Positions 42,005 to 49,994 of a DNA stretch of 64,000 nt are shown here, one piece after another. The stretch is taken from NCBI GenBank assembly GCA_002500745.1, contig DLST01000020.1, positions 1 through 64,000 of the forward strand, given 5' to 3'. Source of the stretch: Sphingobacterium sp. UBA7855. GTDB taxonomy: Bacteria; Bacteroidota; Bacteroidia; Sphingobacteriales; Sphingobacteriaceae. The position numbers and the translations under genes are program-made. The first letter of the stretch is position 1, and every line of letters starts with the position of its first letter. The notes beneath the pieces were generated by a model. The model searched no databases. It saw only the letters and a program-made list of their open reading frames with translations, and had not been told where the DNA came from.

Positions 42005-44110
42005 CTACACCAATATTGGTTTTAAATTTTTGCGTTGATAGACTTCATTGATAAACTTTGTTGCTTCCTGAAGGTAGTTGATTGCAAAATGCTCCGTTGG
42101 TTCATTTTTACTCATCTGTAACACTAATTCCGGAAACGTTTGGCCAAAATTATATTCACCTGTTTCCACGAAATGTGCCTGGAACTCGTTAATGACTATA
42201 TTTTGTGTGCTTGCGCTAACCCCTTTATCTAATAATAGGGCTTTTGCAGCTTGTACGAAGGCATTATAGGCATGATAAATCGCGTCCGAGAATTTGGATT
42301 CTTGAAATGTTTCATTTGCCCATTGTAACTTCTCTTCCGCCTCGTAGATCAACGTGGCAACCAAGTCAATAACGACACCTGCACATTCGCCAACCCCGAT
42401 TGCCGTTTGGAAAGTTCCTTCATGTCCCCAGTCAACAAATTCGTCCTCAGCAAGATTGGTTAAATCCGATAGTGGTTTTAAAAGATTATAAAAGTAATTT
42501 TTACTTTGTCTGTCGTAGTAAGCATGGAAATTTTCATTTGCTTCTGCATTTTTCTTATAATCATTGAGCACCCATTCGACAACATGTAACACTCTTTTCG
42601 TCGGTACTTTAATAATACGCTCGGCAACACGCCCTTTACCATTACCAATTGTTCCACCCCCAAGCATAACTTGCGCTGCAGGGACGACTTTGCCCGCCGC
42701 TTTGACGGAACTACCATGAAAGCCGATATGTGCCAATCCATGTTGGCCACACGAATTCATACAACCCGAAATTTTGATTTTTAAATCGCGGTTAAAGACA
42801 AAATCCTGGTGAAATTCAGCGATATAAGATTCAATAACCCGGGCCATTTCGGTACTGTTTGAGATGCCTAGATTGCAGGTGTCCGTACCAGGGCAGGTTG
42901 TGACATCTGCTGTACTATCAAAACCGACCTGGGCTAGATCCAACGATTGAAGTAATTGATAAATATGTGGTAGAGACTTTTGTGTTGCATATTTTAGCAG
43001 TAAGCTCTGGTTCTGCGTGATGCGGATATCGTCCGCGACCAAATCCTTCAGACCAGCAACCAACGCGCGCGCTTTGTCTGTACCGATGTCACCCGTGGAT
43101 ACCCGCACATAGACACCATAATATCCTTCTTGTTTTTGTCCGAATGTATTGGTGTTTTTCCAGATCTGGTAATTTAGATCGCTGTCTAGATCAATAATTG
43201 ATAGCTGGCTGTCGTCCGGTGGTAATGGCTGTTCGATTTTGGTTCGGTCGATCGGATAGCTTTTTACCTTCGTTGCGATCTTTTCGGCTTCAATTAAATT
43301 GAGCACTTCTTCTAAGCCTAATTTCTGAATAAGGTATTTGAATCGAGCTTTATTTCGGTTATTTCTTTCGCCATAACGATCAAAAACACGAAGTGTTGCT
43401 TCTATATAGGGGATCAGTTCATCTTCGGGTAGAAACTCGTTTGTTACTGATGCTAAGAAAGGCTGAGATCCCAATCCTCCACCCAATAGTACTTTAAAAC
43501 CCTTGGTTTCCAAACCATTGACAACTTTTAGTTTTGGAATAAAACCAAGATCATGGATATAGGAGAATGCAGTATCTTCATCACTGGCGGAAAAAGACAT
43601 TTTAAATTTTCGCCCCATTTCCGCACAAACGGGATTGCGCAAAAAATATTCAAAAGTCGCCTGAGCATATGGCGAAACATCAAATGGTTCCTTTGGATCG
43701 ATGCCCGAAGTTGGAGAAGCGGTGACATTACGGACTGTATTCCCACAAGCCTCCCTTAAAGTAATGTCGTCTTCAGCTAATTTCGCCCAAAGCTCGGGAG
43801 TGCGGTCTAGACTGACATAATGGATCTGTATATCTTGGCGTGTTGTAAGGTGTAAATTGCTGCTTGCATATTCATCTGATATAGCTGCAATTTTAAGCAA
43901 TTGCTTGAAGGTAACCTTTCCAAATGGAAGTTTTATACGAACCATTTGAACTCCAGGTTGTCTTTGTCCATAGACCCCCCTAGCCAAACGCAACGATCTA
44001 AATTTCTCGTCGGCAATTTTGCCCTCATGGAACAACCGAATCTTTTTTTCAAGTTCGATAATTTCCTTTTCCACGATAGGGTTTTCTAATTCTGTGCGGA
44101 AGCTTTGCAT
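42005..44110 (-). CDS. Sulfite/nitrite reductase with C-terminal HEPN-like domain
   Basis: 701 aa. Residues ~1-545 are a hemoprotein of the sulfite/nitrite reductase family with two ferredoxin-like half-domains. The siroheme/[4Fe-4S] ligands are Cys406, Cys412 (TTCPGTDTCNLG) and Cys450, Cys454 (SGCMNSCGQH). Residues ~580-695 are an added helical HEPN-like domain (KFSDAIYHAYNAFVQAAKAL; FAINYLQEATKFINEVY). The reductase makes sulfide for cysteine synthesis. It is the first gene of the operon, and its siroheme supply is encoded right behind it. The HEPN part lacks an obvious R-x4-6-H RNase motif. Confidence 0.92.
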   Translation of the reverse strand: MQSFRTELENPIVEKEIIELEKKIRLFHEGKIADEKFRSLRLARGVYGQRQPGVQMVRIKLPFGKVTFKQLLKIAAISDEYASSNLHLTTRQDIQIHYVSLDRTPELWAKLAEDDITLREACGNTVRNVTASPTSGIDPKEPFDVSPYAQATFEYFLRNPVCAEMGRKFKMSFSASDEDTAFSYIHDLGFIPKLKVVNGLETKGFKVLLGGGLGSQPFLASVTNEFLPEDELIPYIEATLRVFDRYGERNNRNKARFKYLIQKLGLEEVLNLIEAEKIATKVKSYPIDRTKIEQPLPPDDSQLSIIDLDSDLNYQIWKNTNTFGQKQEGYYGVYVRVSTGDIGTDKARALVAGLKDLVADDIRITQNQSLLLKYATQKSLPHIYQLLQSLDLAQVGFDSTADVTTCPGTDTCNLGISNSTEMARVIESYIAEFHQDFVFNRDLKIKISGCMNSCGQHGLAHIGFHGSSVKAAGKVVPAAQVMLGGGTIGNGKGRVAERIIKVPTKRVLHVVEWVLNDYKKNAEANENFHAYYDRQSKNYFYNLLKPLSDLTNLAEDEFVDWGHEGTFQTAIGVGECAGVVIDLVATLIYEAEEKLQWANETFQESKFSDAIYHAYNAFVQAAKALLLDKGVSASTQNIVINEFQAHFVETGEYNFGQTFPELVLQMSKNEPTEHFAINYLQEATKFINEVYQRKNLKPILV

Positions 44111-44202
44111 ATAACAAATAAAATCTATTGATTTGGTATTCTTTTCTCGATGTCAAATGTAAAAATATTTTTTTAATATTCTATAATATCTACCAAATTA
44201 AT

Positions 44203-44210
44203 ATATATTT
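44203..44210 (+). promoter_or_regulatory. Putative -7 element (TATATTTG) of the pst-like operon
   Basis: A match to TAnnTTTG in the 148-bp divergent region between the sulfite reductase and the substrate-binding protein gene, 49 bp before the ATG at 44259. A TTTG at -33 spacing is not seen. Confidence 0.4.
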
Positions 44211-44258
44211 GCCTTATAAAAATTAATATACAAAACCTGTAGACTATTAGGAGTAAAG

Positions 44259-45227
44259 ATGAGAAAGCCTTTTATTGTGCTTATTTTATGTGTTTTAATG
44301 ATGTTCAGATTGACTTCCTGCGCGCCAAAAGTGAAGAATGGATATACAAAAGAGCATGGTTATGAAGGTAATATTTCGCTATCAGGAGCTTTCGCGCTAT
44401 ATCCGTTAGTTGTAGTATGGAGCGAGGATTTTAAAAAAATACATCCGAATGTTCGCTTCAATATTTCAGCGGGAGGTGCTGGAAAAGGAATCGCCGATGT
44501 GCTGACAGGTATGGTTGATATTGGAATGGTATCGAGAGATCTGCATGAGCAGGAAATTAAAAAAGGAGCTGTTCCGATTATTGTGGCAAAAGATGCTGTT
44601 ATCTGTACCATCAATCCGGCCAACCCGAATTACCCGGCGATTTTAAAGCGTGGTTTGAGTCGCGAAGAGTTGCTGAATATTTTTGTAAATCGAAAGTTTA
44701 AGACCTGGAAGGAAATTGATCCTCAGTTTACGGCAGATCCTATCAACGTGTATGTGCGTTCCGATGCCGCTGGCGCAGCGGAGACCTGGGCTAAATTTTT
44801 TGATCATAAGCAAGAAGATCTGCAAGGTATTGGGATTTTTGGTGACCCAGGTATTGCGCAGGCTATTAAAGATGATATTCATGGGATTGGGTTCAATAAT
44901 ATTAATTATGTCTACAACCTGAAAACCAACAAGGTTTTTGACCGTATTGCTGTTGTTCCTTTGGATCTGAACAAAAATGGACACGTTGAAGATGATGAGC
45001 AGTTCTATGGCACACTACCCCAATTGACCGAGGCTGTAGCCACTGGGAAATATCCCGCTCCGCCTTCAAGAGAGTTAACCTTTGTAACGCGAAATAAGAC
45101 CGAATCCCTTCTTTTGAAGGAGTTTATTTCTTTTGTGCTTCAGAAAAATGCACAGTCGCAGTTGCTTGAAAATGGCTATGTTCCGTTAAATGAAACACTG
45201 ATAAAAGAAGAACTTAATAAGTTATAG
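44259..45227 (+). CDS. pstS: PstS-family phosphate/anion-binding lipoprotein
   Basis: 322 aa. The signal peptide ends in a lipobox (RLTSC, Cys21). The mature part is a PstS/SphX-type binding protein: NISLSGAFALYPLVVVWSED, NISAGGAGKGIADVLTGMVD, GMVSRDL, and the SDAAGAAETWAKFF region. The usual S-G-T-(T/S) and G-S-G-T/S anion loops are here S-G-A-F and S-A-G-G-A-G, so the ligand set is unusual. It is the first gene of a four-gene ABC importer, 1 bp before the permease gene. Confidence 0.85.
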   Translation: MRKPFIVLILCVLMMFRLTSCAPKVKNGYTKEHGYEGNISLSGAFALYPLVVVWSEDFKKIHPNVRFNISAGGAGKGIADVLTGMVDIGMVSRDLHEQEIKKGAVPIIVAKDAVICTINPANPNYPAILKRGLSREELLNIFVNRKFKTWKEIDPQFTADPINVYVRSDAAGAAETWAKFFDHKQEDLQGIGIFGDPGIAQAIKDDIHGIGFNNINYVYNLKTNKVFDRIAVVPLDLNKNGHVEDDEQFYGTLPQLTEAVATGKYPAPPSRELTFVTRNKTESLLLKEFISFVLQKNAQSQLLENGYVPLNETLIKEELNKL

Positions 45228-45228
45228 C

Positions 45229-46125
45229 ATGCTAAATACTCGTCTCGTAAAAGATATCCTCGTCCGGCGGACCACTTTCCTCCTGTTGCTCGTATCACTT
45301 TCAGTTGTGGTTATTATAGCAATTGGTTTGACGGTCAAATCAATTCCTTTGTTTGAATACAGTGATATTTTTCAGCTTTTAGCGGGTAAGCTGTGGTCAC
45401 CGATGAAAGGGTCTTTTGGCTTTTTGCCATTTATAGCCGGTACGCTTGCAGTTACGCTGATTTCTCTTGTTATTGCGATTCCGCTTTGTATATTAACGGC
45501 TGTTTACTTGACCGAATATGCTTCGGATGCTTTAAAGAATATGATGCTTCCTTTGGTCAATATCTTAGCTGCAATTCCACCAGTGCTTTATGGTGTCTGG
45601 GGTGTGTTGTTTATTGTACCATTGATTCAGTTGTATATTGCGCCAGTTTTTGGTGTTGTAGCCTCCGGGTATTCTGTACTCGCTGGTGGTATCGTCTTAG
45701 CTGTGATGATTTTTCCGATCATGATTTCCATTATGGTGGAGGTTCTTCAAACCATTCCTTATGACCTGAAGGCTGCCTCGCTATCTTTGGGAGCAACGAA
45801 ATGGGATACGATCAAACACGTTATACTCAAAAAAGCCAGACCAGGGATTGTTGCGGCCATCGTGTTGTCTACATCCAGAGCCTTTGGTGAAACGATAGCG
45901 GTATTAATGGTCTGTGGAAATGTTGCTAAGGTGCCGACTTCAGTATTTGATGCCGGGTATCCTATCCCCGCCTTAATTGCGAATAATTTTGGTGAAATGA
46001 TGTCAATCCCACTGTATGAGTCAGCGCTGATGTTCTCAGCACTGCTCTTATTTGTGATCATATTTATTTTTAATTTAATTTCCCGTCTCATATTAAGACG
46101 GCTGGAAGGAGGTCAGCGTGGATAA
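45229..46125 (+). CDS. pstC: Phosphate-type ABC transporter permease PstC
   Basis: 298 aa with about six membrane segments. The cytoplasmic EAA loop that contacts the ATPase is SLSLGATKWDTIKHVILKKA (about residues 184-203), and AFGETIAVLMVCGN follows, typical of PstC. It makes the translocation channel with PstA. It starts one base after the binding-protein gene and overlaps pstA by 8 bp. Confidence 0.92.
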   Translation: MLNTRLVKDILVRRTTFLLLLVSLSVVVIIAIGLTVKSIPLFEYSDIFQLLAGKLWSPMKGSFGFLPFIAGTLAVTLISLVIAIPLCILTAVYLTEYASDALKNMMLPLVNILAAIPPVLYGVWGVLFIVPLIQLYIAPVFGVVASGYSVLAGGIVLAVMIFPIMISIMVEVLQTIPYDLKAASLSLGATKWDTIKHVILKKARPGIVAAIVLSTSRAFGETIAVLMVCGNVAKVPTSVFDAGYPIPALIANNFGEMMSIPLYESALMFSALLLFVIIFIFNLISRLILRRLEGGQRG

Positions 46126-46969
46126 TACGAAAAGACGGCTATTGAGCGAAAAGGTGGCAAAAGTTTTTATGCATCTTTCGGGTATAACGGTAACAGCTTC
46201 GCTTTTTTTTATAGTCGGCACGATAGTGTATAAGGGACTTCCCTACCTCAATTGGGAAATGGTCAGTCAGCTGCCTAAAGGTGGATTTTACATCGGCAAG
46301 GAAGGTGGTATTTTGAATGCGATATTGGGTTCGCTGTACTTGGCAGGTGTTTCAACTGCCCTTTCTGCGCTGATCGGGATTCCGATCTCGTTATATCTGA
46401 ATATCTATTTGGGCGCGCAATCCAAGATAACACAGTTTTCCAAATTATTGTTCGATGTATTGTATGGCGTCCCTTCGATTGTGTATGGTGCAGTAGGTTT
46501 TGGGATTATGGTCTATTTGGGTATTCGCGCTTCCCTATTAGGTGGTATTATTACAGTAACGCTCCTGACTATTCCAATTGTGGTACGTACTGTGGACGAG
46601 TTGATCAAGACCATTCCAGAAGATCTGAAAAATGTTACCCTTTCACTGGGTACCACCCGTTGGGAATTGGCGCAGGTAATGCTTAGAAGCGTTCGTACAG
46701 GCTTACTTACCGCTGTTTTACTAGCTTTTGGTCGTGCCATAGGTGATGTGGCGGGAGTTTTATTGACTACTGGTTTTAGCGATAATCTTCCTAAATATAT
46801 CGATGAGCCGGCGGCAACATTACCGTTATCTATATTTTTTCAGTTAAGTAGTCCTATCCCTGAAGTACAGGGTCGGGCGTATGCTTCAGCTTTAGTTTTA
46901 ACAATCATTATTTTAATCATTGTCGTATGCACTCATATCCTTCAATCGAAACAAAAGAATCGCCGATAG
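46118..46969 (+). CDS. pstA: Phosphate-type ABC transporter permease PstA
   Basis: 283 aa, about six membrane segments. VTLSLGTTRWELAQVMLRSV is the EAA loop and LLAFGRAIGDVAGVLLTTGF the conserved segment that follows. YGVPSIVYGAVGFGIMVYLG is the PstA core. It overlaps pstC at its start and pstB by 43 bp at its end. Confidence 0.92.
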   Translation: MDNTKRRLLSEKVAKVFMHLSGITVTASLFFIVGTIVYKGLPYLNWEMVSQLPKGGFYIGKEGGILNAILGSLYLAGVSTALSALIGIPISLYLNIYLGAQSKITQFSKLLFDVLYGVPSIVYGAVGFGIMVYLGIRASLLGGIITVTLLTIPIVVRTVDELIKTIPEDLKNVTLSLGTTRWELAQVMLRSVRTGLLTAVLLAFGRAIGDVAGVLLTTGFSDNLPKYIDEPAATLPLSIFFQLSSPIPEVQGRAYASALVLTIIILIIVVCTHILQSKQKNRR

Positions 46970-47736
46970 TAAACCCCTTGATAGATCCGCATATTGAAAT
47001 AAAGGATCTTAACGTCTATATTGACGGACGTCATATACTGAAAAACATCAACCTTGCGCTGCCCAACAATAGTGTAACTTCTATTATTGGACCGTCGGGA
47101 TGTGGGAAAACAACGCTTTTAAAAACGCTGAATAGGTTGGTCGACGATACTAAGGGGGTTGAAATAACCGGTTCCGTTCTGGTTAATGGTGAGGATATTT
47201 ATGGTAAGAACGCCGAAGTAACGCATATCAGGAAGAAGATGGGGTTGCTTTCACAGAAACCTTATCCATTGCCCATGTCCATTTACGATAATGTCGCCTA
47301 TGGTCCACGAATACATGGCACCCGAAGTAAGAAAGAGCTCGATAAGATTGTTGAAACGCAATTACGTAATGTGGCTTTATGGGATGAGGTCAGGGATCGG
47401 TTGAATCACTCTGCTAGCGGATTGTCCATTGGTCAGCAGCAAAGGCTCTGTTTGGCGAGAGGATTAGCTGTGGAACCTGAAATTATCCTTGGGGATGAAT
47501 CAACATCTGCTTTGGATCCATTGTCGACTGCTAAAATTGAGGAGTTATTGATCGAACTGAAGAAAGATTATACCATCGTATTGGTAACGCATATATTGCG
47601 ACAGGCGCGGCGGGTATCTGATTATATCTTGTTTGTTTATGGCGGAGAAATTCTTGAATTTGGACCAACGGAACAAGTTTTATTGAATCCGCAAAATGAA
47701 ATTACAAAACAGTACGTAAAAGGATTTATTTCCTGA
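46927..47736 (+). CDS. pstB: Phosphate-type ABC transporter ATP-binding protein PstB
   Basis: 269 aa. Walker A GPSGCGKTTLLK, signature SIGQQQRLCLARGLAVEP (an S-x-G-Q-Q form), Walker B IILGDESTSALDP (Gly-Asp in place of the more usual Leu-Asp-Glu run) and H-loop VTHILRQARR. The first ~25 residues overlap pstA and may not be used if translation begins at a TTG near 46978. No phoU follows, unlike many pst operons. Confidence 0.92.
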   Translation: MHSYPSIETKESPIVNPLIDPHIEIKDLNVYIDGRHILKNINLALPNNSVTSIIGPSGCGKTTLLKTLNRLVDDTKGVEITGSVLVNGEDIYGKNAEVTHIRKKMGLLSQKPYPLPMSIYDNVAYGPRIHGTRSKKELDKIVETQLRNVALWDEVRDRLNHSASGLSIGQQQRLCLARGLAVEPEIILGDESTSALDPLSTAKIEELLIELKKDYTIVLVTHILRQARRVSDYILFVYGGEILEFGPTEQVLLNPQNEITKQYVKGFIS

Positions 47737-47765
47737 GTGTAGCAAATATATTAGCAGGATGAATG

Positions 47766-47805
47766 ATGCGGGATCGTTCTAATTAAAAGATAAATGATCC
47801 CGCAT
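47766..47805 (+). terminator. Terminator of the pst-like operon
   Basis: Perfect 10-bp stem ATGCGGGATC / GATCCCGCAT (47766-47775 with 47796-47805) followed by TTTATTTTG, 29 bp after pstB; also convergent with the bshB1 gene. Confidence 0.8.
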
Positions 47806-47841
47806 TTTATTTTGCCACAGTATCAGTTTAACTATAAATCC

Positions 47842-48573
47842 TTATTTTAGCTGAAAAAGATCATCTACACCCAATATTTTTTTTGAAGTAAATCCTTCGG
47901 CATATTTCGCCTGAATATAGCGTCCAAATTCGCGCGCCCTCGCCGCTGTTGATTGCATGAAATCGGGATTGGAAATATAGGTCTGCGGTTCATCGGGGTT
48001 CACATTTTCTCCGGTGTAAAATTGAGTTTTATAGGCGAGCACCGATTTTTCTTTAATAGGATAATAATCCGTTATATCAATGACAACATCAGGTTTGATG
48101 TAGTAGTCCTGTACAAATTGGAGTACCAGCCGAGGACGATAAGCATCTTGAGGCACATTATCTGGGCCAAAAGTTTCCACTTTTCTTAAGCCGGCAAGAA
48201 AACAGGCTTCGTTAACCATTTGTCCTGCCCTTCCGTGATCTGGATGGCGGTCGGTAATGGCGTTTGTGATCACAATCTCTGGTTGATATTTGCGGATAGC
48301 TTTTATGATCGCCATTTTTTCCATTTCGGCATTTTCAAAGAAACCATCTCTCAGTCCAAGATTTTCCCTAACGGTTAATCCTAAAATTTCTGCGGCATCT
48401 TTTGCTTCCTGAAATCGGGTCTCTGCTGTGCCGCGGGTGCCGAGCTCACCTTGAGTCAAATCAACAATTCCTACCTTTTTTCCCTCGGCAACATATTTTG
48501 CCATCACACCCCCAGCGCCTAGTTCAGCATCATCTGGATGGACAGCAATGACAAGTAGATCTAATTTTAGCAT
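47842..48573 (-). CDS. bshB1: Bacillithiol biosynthesis deacetylase BshB1
   Basis: 243 aa, LmbE/PIG-L family zinc deacetylase. AVHPDDAELGAGGVMAK has the H-P-D-D zinc site, and DRHPDHGRAG the second His. GTRGTAETRFQEAKDAAEIL and GLRDGFFEN are typical of BshB1. It removes the acetyl group from GlcNAc-malate in bacillithiol synthesis. A low-molecular-weight thiol system matches the glutathione-peroxidase-like gene next to it, which would then use bacillithiol or thioredoxin. Confidence 0.94.
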   Translation of the reverse strand: MLKLDLLVIAVHPDDAELGAGGVMAKYVAEGKKVGIVDLTQGELGTRGTAETRFQEAKDAAEILGLTVRENLGLRDGFFENAEMEKMAIIKAIRKYQPEIVITNAITDRHPDHGRAGQMVNEACFLAGLRKVETFGPDNVPQDAYRPRLVLQFVQDYYIKPDVVIDITDYYPIKEKSVLAYKTQFYTGENVNPDEPQTYISNPDFMQSTAARAREFGRYIQAKYAEGFTSKKILGVDDLFQLK

Positions 48574-48698
48574 ATAAATAATTCTCTGTTTAATTTATCT
48601 TCCCTTTTGATAGTAAATCATCCCGTTTCACCGACATGTAGTGTTGGCCGTTTAGAATACGCTATAGGAAGCAGCTGCAAAGGTAAGCAGTTTAAAGA

Positions 48699-49190
48699 TC
48701 ACTCTTGTAAAAGACGTTCGATATTGTGGCAAATTTTACGTGATAATGGCGAAGTCATCGGATAATAGAAATCTATGACTTCGCCCCTTTTGTTGATGAG
48801 GTATTTGTGGAAATTCCAAGAAGGTTTGCTGTTTATACGTCCATTTTCTTGTTTATTGGATAGAAATCGGTAGAGCGGAGAAGTATATTCACCAACAACA
48901 TGACTGCGTTTAAAAATTGGGAAACTCACCTGCTGATTGATCCGGCAGAATGTTTCGAGCGTACTACCAGTTAATGGTTCCTGATTTCGGAAATTATTTG
49001 CCGGAAATGCCAGGATTTCGAAACCTTGGTCTTTGTATTTCTGATACAGTTTTTCGAGCGATTTAAACTGCCTGGTCAATAGACATTGACTGGCGGTATT
49101 GACGATGAGCAGCACTTTCCCTTCAAAATCTGCGAGGGACTTTTTTTTACCATTAAACTGAAGCGCATCAAAGTCATATACTGTTTTCAT
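48699..49190 (-). CDS. Glutathione peroxidase family protein
   Basis: 163 aa. The peroxidatic Cys is in IVNTASQCLLTRQFKSLEKL (usually N-x-A-S-x-C-G-F-T). The second motif reads FPANNFRNQEP where the family has FPCNQFGGQEPG, so the resolving Cys and the catalytic Gln are both replaced. The WNFHKYLINKRGEVI part is intact. It probably still reduces peroxides with altered mechanism or partner, or has lost activity. It lies 20 bp after the DUF4294 gene on the same strand. Confidence 0.88.
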   Translation of the reverse strand: MKTVYDFDALQFNGKKKSLADFEGKVLLIVNTASQCLLTRQFKSLEKLYQKYKDQGFEILAFPANNFRNQEPLTGSTLETFCRINQQVSFPIFKRSHVVGEYTSPLYRFLSNKQENGRINSKPSWNFHKYLINKRGEVIDFYYPMTSPLSRKICHNIERLLQE

Positions 49191-49209
49191 CTGGTTTTCT
49201 TTTACTGGG

Positions 49210-49842
49210 TTACATAACAGGCTGAGGTCTCGATTTTTCGAATTCCCTTATAATATTTTCAATGGCAAAATCCTCTTTGGGGTCATACGTCGACTTTAGG
49301 TTGTGGCCAAATATTTTCGCCACTCCCTGGTAGAAAAATGCCGAAATGCCGCCTTTCATTTCCTTTACCATTTCGTAACCGGTATGTCCGGTATACCGAT
49401 CGATCAATTTAATAAGTATTTTGCCTTGAGAAATCGTCATATTTTTGATTTCTCGATCAAACATCTGTTTGACATCGTTTTCACACTTCTCCATTAGGGC
49501 TTTTTGTTCTTTTTTGTCCGCTGTCAAAGCAAGTTCTCTATCGAGTTGATCATATCTTTTTTGCGCATAGATTGCATAAGGTAGAACCTTCAGGACATTT
49601 CTTCTAAAGCGGAGGTATTCCCTGCGCGCTTCTTCACTTGACCAAGTCCTTTTGGCGATCACGGTGACCGTTGGTATAGGAAACCACGGTAGTATTTCAC
49701 CCGTTGGCAATGTTGTCGTCATATAGCTGTTTACGGTCTCCTGCGCTCCTTCTCCATAAAGGGGGAGCGTAAGCGATTGCGACTGTGCCCGGCTGGACAA
49801 AGTCCCTGTTAGAAAAAGCAAACAAAACAAAATTGTCTTCAT
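49210..49842 (-). CDS. DUF4294 domain protein, exported
   Basis: 210 aa. Signal peptide MKTILFCLLFLTGTLSSRAQ, then the DUF4294 region: ILPWFPIPTVTVIAKRTWSS, RREYLRFRRNVLKVLPYAIY and GKILIKLIDRYTGHTGYEMV. The family is restricted to Bacteroidota and of unknown function; probably periplasmic. It is divergent from the RelA/SpoT gene and precedes the peroxidase gene. Confidence 0.88.
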   Translation of the reverse strand: MKTILFCLLFLTGTLSSRAQSQSLTLPLYGEGAQETVNSYMTTTLPTGEILPWFPIPTVTVIAKRTWSSEEARREYLRFRRNVLKVLPYAIYAQKRYDQLDRELALTADKKEQKALMEKCENDVKQMFDREIKNMTISQGKILIKLIDRYTGHTGYEMVKEMKGGISAFFYQGVAKIFGHNLKSTYDPKEDFAIENIIREFEKSRPQPVM

Positions 49843-49994
49843 CTGGGCAATTATATAACGCTTTTTAATTTGTCAATGCTATAATATTTTGGTAGATTTA
49901 TTACAAAATAAGTTAGCTTGAAAAATAGTGTTCAAGAATACATTAACTAAATTACACAAATTTACTCAAAAAACATCATTTACCTGCAACGTTT

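Noticed and set aside
45393..45764. 123-codon ORF within pstC
   Set aside because: It is in another frame of the same strand inside a clear permease gene and is full of Cys, Tyr and Trp.
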